NCBI RefSeq assembly: GCF_001761485.1
Contig: NC_090774.1
Location: forward strand, 1,426,001-1,490,000
Source: Yarrowia lipolytica
Lineage: Eukaryota; Ascomycota; Dipodascomycetes; Dipodascales
Length of the DNA: 64,000 bases
Direction: 5' to 3'
Part shown: piece after piece, positions 57,404 to 64,000 of the stretch
How the letters are laid out: each line of letters opens with the position of its first letter
How positions within the stretch are numbered: position 1 is the stretch's first letter
Notes under the pieces: generated by a model
Seen by the model: the letters and a program-made list of their open reading frames with translations, nothing else
Told to the model about the DNA's origin: nothing
Database searches by the model: none
Translations under genes and position numbers: made by a program

Positions 57404-59626
57404 TCAGATCAGATTGGGCGAAGTTTTAGGCGTTCGGCCCCGTCTGCTGAAGTTGGGGGGTTTGTTGAAATCAAAGTCAATGGGCATGAGGGTAGGGGAG
57501 TCAATGCCGACCGAGAACTCCTCATGGGGGATCATGGGCGAGTCAAGAAGCAGATTTTGGTCTCGCGAAGACTTGAGGAGATCATCTAGAGACAGCTTTC
57601 TGAGGCTAGGGGGGAGATTACCGCCTAGATCTGTGTCGTCAAAGTTGACCGGGTAGGACACCTGTGGGTTGACCAGAGACATGAGAACGGAGCATCGATG
57701 AACAACTCCATCTGGCCACATGTCACTGGAGGCAGCAGAGTACATCCACAGATCAAGCGTCTCCTCGATACTCTGGGCGTAGAGAATTCCGAGAATAACT
57801 GCCTCCATGTAGAATCCCAGCTGCTGGTAGACATGAATCGCCTGGTGAGCCAGTCCCAGAGACAGAAGAGTGGTACAGACATAATGAGTATCGAGAGCAG
57901 CCGAGGGAAGGCGTCTTCGGACACGGGAAATGTGCACCGAGATGGCCTTGTCGACCTTGGTGGGTTCTCTATCAAGTAGAGACAGACATAGTAGAGCTGT
58001 GGATTGTGTGGGTGACAGAGTGCTTTCCAGAGAGTCAATGTTGAGAGTATAGTCGCTGTCGTTGAGCCATTGGCCGAGGTAGAAGTTGGCGATGGTGTTG
58101 TCTTCAGTTCGCTGGCTCTGGATAAGTTCGTAGCAAGACGACTCCCAGTCAAACAGCACCCGGAGAGCCTGGGATTCCCAAGACAAGCTTGGAGATAGAG
58201 CCTTTTCGGCCATTGGGTCCGGTACGGACATGACAATGTGGAAAAGCGAGATACGCGAGGTGTCGATAGGCAGCATTTCGTTTCTAGTAGGCGTGGTCTG
58301 TCCTGAGAATCGGGTCTTTGGTCGACAGTTGAGGAGAGGTTTCACTGGCACATCATATTCGGAGCCAGGAAGAGTATCTGCGGAGGTGTTGCTGCTGCGG
58401 GTGTTTGAGAATGCTGAGGAGGGTCCATCAGATTCATCGTCCCAAGAGTCGGACTGGGCTCCAGCTGAAGGAGGAGGGGGAGGGGGAGCTTCTGTAGGAA
58501 TGGGAATCAAGGGCGTTCGTCTGGGAAGAGGTCGGGGAGGTGAAGGTAGCAGTTCAGGTGTAGGAAGAGCGAGTTCCTTGACTTGCTCGACGCTCCCTTC
58601 GCTGCTATCGCTTCCTCTCTTTCTGTTTTCCATCTTTTTATCTCCTCCTACAAGGTCAAGGAACTCGATACCCCCGGTGGTTGCCATCCAGGCCTTGCCT
58701 CGGTTGCTTTTGATACAGCAAGACACAATTTTCCCGGTCGAAATGATTTTGGTTGACACGTTCGATGTCTTAACGTTGTGGACGCACACTCGGGAGTCAT
58801 TGAGGGCGTGGAACAGCGATCCGCCCTTTGTCCACCATATGGGAGACGCAGTGTGAGCTCCATCAGGCAGTCCAAAGCACCGAATCTTTCTCACCATGGA
58901 CTTGAGACTCACAGACCACACCTGGATCTTGTTGTTTGAGTCTATGGCGGCAAGTGACTGGTTAGAGGGGTCTCTTGAGGAGTAGTGCCATGCCGTTGTA
59001 AGAGCGTAGACGGGAGTTGTGGCAGGTTCGGACTCGCTGTCCTTGGAGAAGTCGGTACCGGAGCCTCGTGAACTGAGCTTGAATGTATGGTAAACTTCCA
59101 GTTGGTGTGTAATTCTGAGCACCGAGATGGAGCCGCTTTTGTGAGCAATTGCAAAGATGTTGTCGCCGCAGGGAGCTGCCGAAACCGAGGTCACTGCTCC
59201 TCCAATCATGGCACCAAAGGGATCCATCTGATGAGTGAGAGTGTTGACTCTATAGAGGGTTCCGTTAGTTGTGCTGAGCACCAGGGCTGTTCCATCATGG
59301 TTCCAGCACACGCTGGTGAAGATATCCGATTTCGGCAGCTTCCATTCGGCTACCTGACAAAAGTGGTCCTTCTTTTTGGTCAGGTCGAATACTGCCAGAT
59401 GAAGCACGTTGGCTGTGTCGAGAGTCGCCAGCTGAGTCTTGTGGGCAGTCATAAACCGAATACTGGTCTGGTCGGACACCTGGTAGCCCGCATTGGGCAC
59501 TCGGGTCAGGTTGGAGGGGTCGTGGGTATAGACAGTCGCAGTGTCGGGTTCTACTACAGCCAGGGCAGGTCCACAGATCTCCACCAGAACTTTGGGGGCT
59601 GCTGGAGGCAGACAGTTGTAGGACAT
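57404..59626 (-). CDS. WD40-repeat/alpha-solenoid protein, unrecognised
   Basis: 740 residues, no intron. Residues 1-340 are a beta-propeller with degenerate WD40 blades (SVCWNHDGTALVLSTTNGTLYRV, NIFAIAHKSGSISVLRI, SLAAIDSNNKIQVWSV, WMATTGGIEFLDL). Residues about 340-440 are a disordered linker with Lys/Arg, Pro runs (PPPPPPS) and many S/TP sites. Residues about 450-680 are all-helical (WESSCYELIQSQRTEDNTIANFYL, THYVCTTLLSLGLAHQAIHVYQQLGFYMEAVILGILYA, ETLDLWMYSAAS), a TPR/solenoid-like array. Propeller plus solenoid is the layout of vesicle-coat, nuclear-pore and intraflagellar-type scaffolds, but no family signature lets me choose among them. Its tail is basic and Ser/Pro-rich. Convergent with ECO1. 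Probably a scaffold; role unknown. Confidence 0.8.
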   Translation of the reverse strand: MSYNCLPPAAPKVLVEICGPALAVVEPDTATVYTHDPSNLTRVPNAGYQVSDQTSIRFMTAHKTQLATLDTANVLHLAVFDLTKKKDHFCQVAEWKLPKSDIFTSVCWNHDGTALVLSTTNGTLYRVNTLTHQMDPFGAMIGGAVTSVSAAPCGDNIFAIAHKSGSISVLRITHQLEVYHTFKLSSRGSGTDFSKDSESEPATTPVYALTTAWHYSSRDPSNQSLAAIDSNNKIQVWSVSLKSMVRKIRCFGLPDGAHTASPIWWTKGGSLFHALNDSRVCVHNVKTSNVSTKIISTGKIVSCCIKSNRGKAWMATTGGIEFLDLVGGDKKMENRKRGSDSSEGSVEQVKELALPTPELLPSPPRPLPRRTPLIPIPTEAPPPPPPSAGAQSDSWDDESDGPSSAFSNTRSSNTSADTLPGSEYDVPVKPLLNCRPKTRFSGQTTPTRNEMLPIDTSRISLFHIVMSVPDPMAEKALSPSLSWESQALRVLFDWESSCYELIQSQRTEDNTIANFYLGQWLNDSDYTLNIDSLESTLSPTQSTALLCLSLLDREPTKVDKAISVHISRVRRRLPSAALDTHYVCTTLLSLGLAHQAIHVYQQLGFYMEAVILGILYAQSIEETLDLWMYSAASSDMWPDGVVHRCSVLMSLVNPQVSYPVNFDDTDLGGNLPPSLRKLSLDDLLKSSRDQNLLLDSPMIPHEEFSVGIDSPTLMPIDFDFNKPPNFSRRGRTPKTSPNLI

Positions 59627-62600
59627 TTTGTCGAAAGGAGAAAAAACCGTGGGAGTCTGGGGACAGATGAGAGATGAGAGATGAGAGATGAGACGAGATG
59701 TTTCCGACTCTCTAGAGTGGTGGATTCAGCCATTATTAGCCGATCAGCTAGCATAACTCCAAAGTGCACTGTTTCCCAGTTAGGCAGGTGGGACTCCATG
59801 GTTAGAGTTTATAGTTGCAAGATCGTAACTTTCTTCTTTGTCTATGGCTGCACAAGTTGCATTTTGCAGACTACATGCTACTTTCACTTTGCGATTTGGA
59901 CCACTTGTCCATAATCACAGTCTTTTTCGGTGCCCTGTCGATTCTCACCTTTTAGGTGGAACATAGGTGAGGCTCTCAACGGTGGCCTAAGATGACATCT
60001 GGCCATAAAAACAAACATTAGGCCTGAAAAAAGCCAACAAAGCGGACAATGTAGAATAACAAACATGCGGCTTTGTAGGTCTCCGCCATTCTTTCATCGT
60101 CACGTCCAACACGTCCAACACGTCCATCATCTGATCTTCCCCAGGGGTGTCGATCGATGAATAACAATAGGGAATAGTGTGCAAGAAAAGAGAATGTGAG
60201 GGCAGATGATTCAACAGGCCTGCATTCGTCCAACTGACTCCAATATTGTTTGTTATCATTCCTGAAGTCTGGTGGGTTTTAGCACGCCAATATCGCCATG
60301 TTCTCTGCGTTGGTCCACGGTGCCGGAGCCGTATTTTAGACTCGGCCTACCTGTAGCTTGTACACACATAACCGCTCTTCCGATCTCATTGTCCATAGGT
60401 TCTGCAAGATTGGGTGTGAGCATGGCCGCTGGAGAGAAAAGGTGCCAGGCGAAGACCTAGAAGAGCACCTATAGCTTAGTGGAGTCGTCGGTAATCAGCC
60501 TGGAGCCGAAGCCGTCTGTAGACATTTATTTTCAGCTACTGGAACCAGGTCTGTTTGGGTTGAACGCGTCGATATGCCAAACTCAATAGAGGTTAGCTTT
60601 GCATGGAATGTATCTCTAGATTCAACTACAAGCACGCTACTAGCCCTTTCACACCACCAACAACATTAGTCGGGACACTCTCCCTAAGCTGTGTGGAAAC
60701 AAAGGCCACAGAGAGGCGAATGGGGGACAGACAGCTACTAGGATATTAGTTTTTGGTGGAGAGACTTGCTTGATGGATGTACGTACCTCGGTTGATTTAT
60801 CACCCTGGTGGTAGTACGAGTACCGGTGTAAGTGCGAGTACTTACAAGTGTATGTACAGTATAGCTATGCGTCTCTGCTTCCGGAACCAGTCCTCACCTC
60901 ACATTCTCCTCCAGCGTCGCATTTTGGATCTAATGCTGGCGTGCAAAAGACTACAAGTAGGCACTCCCGTGTCTACGATCGCGATCTAGTCTTATTCCTC
61001 GATGGGACCAGACAAAAGGGTCACCTTCTAAAGCGGAAGTAGTGATTACCCAATGCCGGATTCGAACGTTTGGTATTTAGCCAATCCACCCGGCTACCCC
61101 CATCCGGTCTCTGTCTACACCCTCCAGCACGCACATCAACTCTCTTGGCCGCGCCTCACGTTATCTATAGAAGCACATAGCTTGCCGTTTCTCCATCTTT
61201 TCTTCCGTTGGGCCCCGAAGTATGTCCAAGTACAGTTCATAAAAACATGAATTCCTCTGTACTCGTGCTAATTAGTACTGGCGCAGTAGGCCAAAACCGG
61301 ACAACAATCTCTCTACAAATGAGCCCAGCCCAGAAAAGCGCAGAGTCCACAATATTGTCGACATCACGCCATAAACCTGTTGGGCTCTGCACACAGGTGA
61401 GAGCCGTTGACTAAAGGACTTGCTGCATCCGTAGACTACAGTAGGTCGGCTTCGTATGTACCCGCTCATTATCACTACTGCACTTTTTTACGCAGGGTCG
61501 GTTTCGTGCCATGGACATACAGTACGACAAGTGTACTCATCCTGGGCATAACACCAACTATGCTGGCCGTTGTCTGTCGAATCCCAATCAGACAAGGATC
61601 GTCGTCCAAACGAGCTTGTTTCTTTGTCTCCAGCTTCTGTGGGATGTCTGGAACCATATTGGGTTTCGCTTGTATCTTTTGAGTTAAGCGTCGTTTCCAT
61701 AGAAACACAACACACATGAAGACAATGGTATGGATTGATAGCAGTATGGCGTGTGGTGTATTAGTCACGTTGCTGTGACGGAGAAATACTCGTTGTTAGT
61801 TGTTAGTCGTCTTTGAATCGCCCCGATAGTGATATTCTGGCTCTTCAATATCGCTTGCTGTGTTGCTACTCACACATGAGTGCTCATACATGTGCAGTCT
61901 TCGGATCATACTCGTACCAAGGACTTCATACGAGAGGTCTCAGATCACGTTAACTACTTTTAATGCACTCCAGCGGGGCAGTCTCATGTATGGCACGCGA
62001 ATCAAGATACAATTACGACGTGACGAGAATCTTAGAACCCCTGATCAACATGGTCCTATGACGGAGCTGCCAGACGTCAGACCACACTCTATATCACCAG
62101 GGATTTGCTTTTTCATTGTATGCAAAACAGACGGCGTATCTCTGTCTCGTACACTTAGACTCGCTGACATACATAGACTTCCACTAGCGAAGGTGGTTAT
62201 GCGTGTGTATTGTATTGTAAACATTGGTAAATGAGCGCGGACAAATGACGGTAGAGACAGCCCAGAGATGTAGTTTGACGTTAACAAGAGTTGAATTGGG
62301 GAGAGTTTTGCCTCCCGCGCTACTTGGTACTTGCTTCTTATGCACCAACAAAGTGGTTTGTTCATAACTGCTCTCGTTTAGGAAGTATTTGCTTTTCAAA
62401 CATTGCTTTTACGACCACCAAGCTTCCTCGAGACTTACTTTTGGGCGGGGAAAGAAGGAGTACAAGAAAAGTCGGTTTATTTTATTTTGCAAACCCTCCC
62501 TCAGGTTAATTGTTCATTAAAGCCTCAAATTCCGTTTCTCAAACGTTGCCCATACGTCCATTAGTCTTGGAGAGGTGTGAGTAAAACTTGTATACGTGAT

Positions 62601-62937
62601 AATACCTTCCTGGGTGTGTACATGATCCATCAAAGACCCAGTAGCTCGTTAAATGTCTCACATATGTCTCATAATCGCTCCCTGCTCAGTGTGAAACTTG
62701 CTGCTGTCTCATCTCAACGAAAACGCGACGACAGCTTGATGTTTCTGAGACACTAGAACGTCGCAACGCGGAGCTGATATCGAGCGGTGCTGTTTGAAAA
62801 CACGCTTCAGAGGCAAAATAAACTAGGGCAGACACGTCTTGGGCTGACTAATCTTTGCTGACTAAACATGCGCTGATAAAGTTGAAGGTGCATGAGGAAG
62901 ATGATCTGACATCTACGATACCAACCCAGCTACAGCC
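59627..62937. other. 3.3-kb intergenic, divergent promoters
   Basis: Between the WD40 gene and the MAK32-type gene. Simple repeats: GAGAGAT copies at about 59668-59693 and ACGTCCAAC copies at about 60103-60126. One ACGCGT at 60564-60569. A tRNA-like A/B-box pair at 61056-61097 (minus strand) does not fold. No open frame longer than about 125 codons and none with a recognised motif. Confidence 0.5.
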
Positions 62938-63918
62938 ATGACCTGGTTCACCACCATGGGGATGTTCATCATCGATGAAATCCACTTTGAAACTCACTCG
63001 GTATACGACATTGTTGGAGGAGCGGGAACTTACGGGGTTCTTGGAGCGCGTTTCTTTGCCAAACAAGACAAGGCCAAGGACATTGGATGGATTGTGGACG
63101 CTGGAAACGACTTTCCGCAGTCGGTAGAGGAACAGATTACAAGCTGGGACACAGGTTTAGTCATGCGAAGAGATCCGAGTAGAAAAACCACCAGGGGATG
63201 GAACTCTTATGGAGATAACGACCTTCGAAGCTTCAAGTATCTGACACCAAAGAAACGGATAGAGGTGTCGGATCTCCAGGAATGTGGTCTGGACTCTTCT
63301 CGTAGCATCCACGTCATCTGCTCTCCGGATCGATGCATGAAAATCTGCTCTGATTTGGCCAATGGACCTCGACAAGACCAGCAGGTGTTCCTATGGGAAC
63401 CTGTGCCTGACTGTTGTTGTCCGGAAACGTTTCCGACCATGCTACAGGCTCTCAATTCCGTCCAGGTACTTTCTCCAAACTGCCACGAGGCTGCTTTGTT
63501 TGTAGGTATTCCTGAACCTACGACAGTGTCCGAAATCGAGTCTCTAGTCTACGACTATTGGGCTCCTCATCTTGACAAGCTGAAAACGGTGTTTGTGCTG
63601 CGATGTGGCAAGCTCGGAGTGTTGGTCTACAGTGACAAGAAGCTCAAATGGTACCCTGCGTACCACCAGAGCTCGGAGAAGGTGATTGATCCCACTGGAG
63701 GGGGAAATACATTTGTGGGAGGCTTCCTGTACGGCTATCTTGAGAGCGACGGAGACCTGGACACTGCTGCGTCGTATGGAAACGTCGCAGCTGGATTGGC
63801 AGTCGAGCAGGTTGGAGTTCCTCTTCTGACCTACCAACGCGGACAAGAGCTGTGGAATGACACTACCATCGAGCAGAGATTGGACGTGTACGCTTCTTTG
63901 TTGAAGGCCAGCAACTAG
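62938..63918 (+). CDS. MAK32: pfkB-like protein of the Mak32 family
   Basis: 326 residues. Ribokinase-fold (pfkB) protein: VGGAGTYGVLGARFF (about 26-40, the N-terminal GG substrate motif), the central Rossmann-like LSPNCHEAALFVG (N-x-x-E motif), VFVLRCGKLGVLVYS, and the C-terminal anion-hole motif DPTGGGNTFVGGF (251-263). In active pfkB kinases this reads D-(T/S)-x-GAGD-x-F, with the last Asp as catalytic base; here that position is Asn257. The GGGN form is what I associate with fungal Mak32, a protein first known in baker's yeast for its need in maintaining killer dsRNA through an unclear, probably metabolic, role. So this may be a pseudokinase or act on an unusual substrate. Full length; no signal peptide or intron. 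Confidence 0.88.
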   Translation: MTWFTTMGMFIIDEIHFETHSVYDIVGGAGTYGVLGARFFAKQDKAKDIGWIVDAGNDFPQSVEEQITSWDTGLVMRRDPSRKTTRGWNSYGDNDLRSFKYLTPKKRIEVSDLQECGLDSSRSIHVICSPDRCMKICSDLANGPRQDQQVFLWEPVPDCCCPETFPTMLQALNSVQVLSPNCHEAALFVGIPEPTTVSEIESLVYDYWAPHLDKLKTVFVLRCGKLGVLVYSDKKLKWYPAYHQSSEKVIDPTGGGNTFVGGFLYGYLESDGDLDTAASYGNVAAGLAVEQVGVPLLTYQRGQELWNDTTIEQRLDVYASLLKASN

Positions 63919-64000
63919 CGTGGATGGCATGGAACATGAATGGTTCAGGTTTAGTATCCAATATACTAAAGAGAAGCATCGAAATATTATTCTCAGCCGT

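Noticed and set aside
61045-61105. tRNA-like segment on the minus strand with A-box (TAGCCGGGTGG) and B-box (GTTCGAATCC) matches
   Set aside because: The putative T-arm stems do not pair, and I can form no acceptor or anticodon stem; probably chance or a remote pseudo-tRNA.
1-64000. Dispersed 5S rRNA or tRNA-5S fusion genes, known in Yarrowia
   Set aside because: I looked for the 5S internal promoter block and did not find it on either strand by eye; the tRNA-Ser at 31126-31221 is not followed by 5S-like sequence.

Overview
The window is nuclear DNA of a compact, intron-containing yeast genome, and the gene set points to Yarrowia lipolytica. Evidence: introns begin GTGAGT/GTAAG and end with CTAAC lying 2-3 bases before the final CAG; there is a lip2-type extracellular lipase, a peroxisomal 4-coumarate-CoA-ligase-like protein, an accessory complex I subunit of NUJM type (absent from baker's yeast), and spacers full of GTACAAGTAC/GTACGAGTAC strings. 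From memory, the AMP deaminase and lipase order fits chromosome E (AMD1 near YALI0E11495g, LIP15 at YALI0E11561g); I could not check this.

Layout. 1-1440 (-): 5' part of a HAK/KUP potassium transporter, cut by the window edge. 2889-5498 (-): AMP deaminase AMD1. 8300-8974 (-): small GPI-type cell-wall protein. 12492-15384 (+): inner-nuclear-membrane LEM/HeH protein (SRC1/HEH type), two introns. 15476-16696 (-): lipase. 19078-20022 (+): unrecognised protein. 20406-20951 (-): mitochondrial single-span protein. 21653-22885 (-): G-alpha subunit, GPA1 type. 23352-23747 (-): acidic coiled coil. 24523-25269 (+): 6-phosphogluconolactonase. 25609-27495 (-): HapX-type iron regulator. 28297-29478 (-): secreted aspartyl protease. 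30118-31029 (+): tandem RING protein. 31126-31221 (-): intron-bearing tRNA-Ser(UGA). 32612-33160 (+): ARL8. 33618-34397 (-): Pep12-like syntaxin. 35875-37497 (+): amidase. 38401-42528 (+): POL1. 43086-44298 (+): NUJM, with its start codon split by an intron. 44915-46177 (+): IMP 5'-nucleotidase ISN1. 46291-47274 (-): possible kinetochore protein. 47449-48954 (-): unrecognised protein with a KE repeat and a faint Gag-like core. 50262-52112 (+): peroxisomal acyl-CoA synthetase. 52252-54646 (-): PUF3, two introns. 56400-57215 (+): cohesin acetyltransferase ECO1. 57404-59626 (-): WD40/solenoid protein. 62938-63918 (+): MAK32-type pfkB-like protein.

Most genes are unlinked housekeeping functions, as expected in a yeast. 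Themes recur: AMD1 and ISN1 are consecutive steps (AMP to IMP to inosine); POL1, ECO1 and the possible kinetochore gene belong to S phase or chromosome segregation and carry ACGCGT/ACGCGA (MCB-type) sites close upstream; ARL8 and the Pep12-like syntaxin, both vacuole/endosome proteins, are convergent neighbours. Long gene-free stretches (5.5-8.3, 9.0-12.5, 16.7-19.1 and 59.6-62.9 kb) hold simple repeats and little else I can support. I found no rRNA, CRISPR array or recognisable complete transposable element. The strongest leads are gene-structure ones: a start codon created by splicing, stop-free 51-nt introns that would leave frame intact if retained, and a pfkB protein lacking the usual catalytic aspartate.
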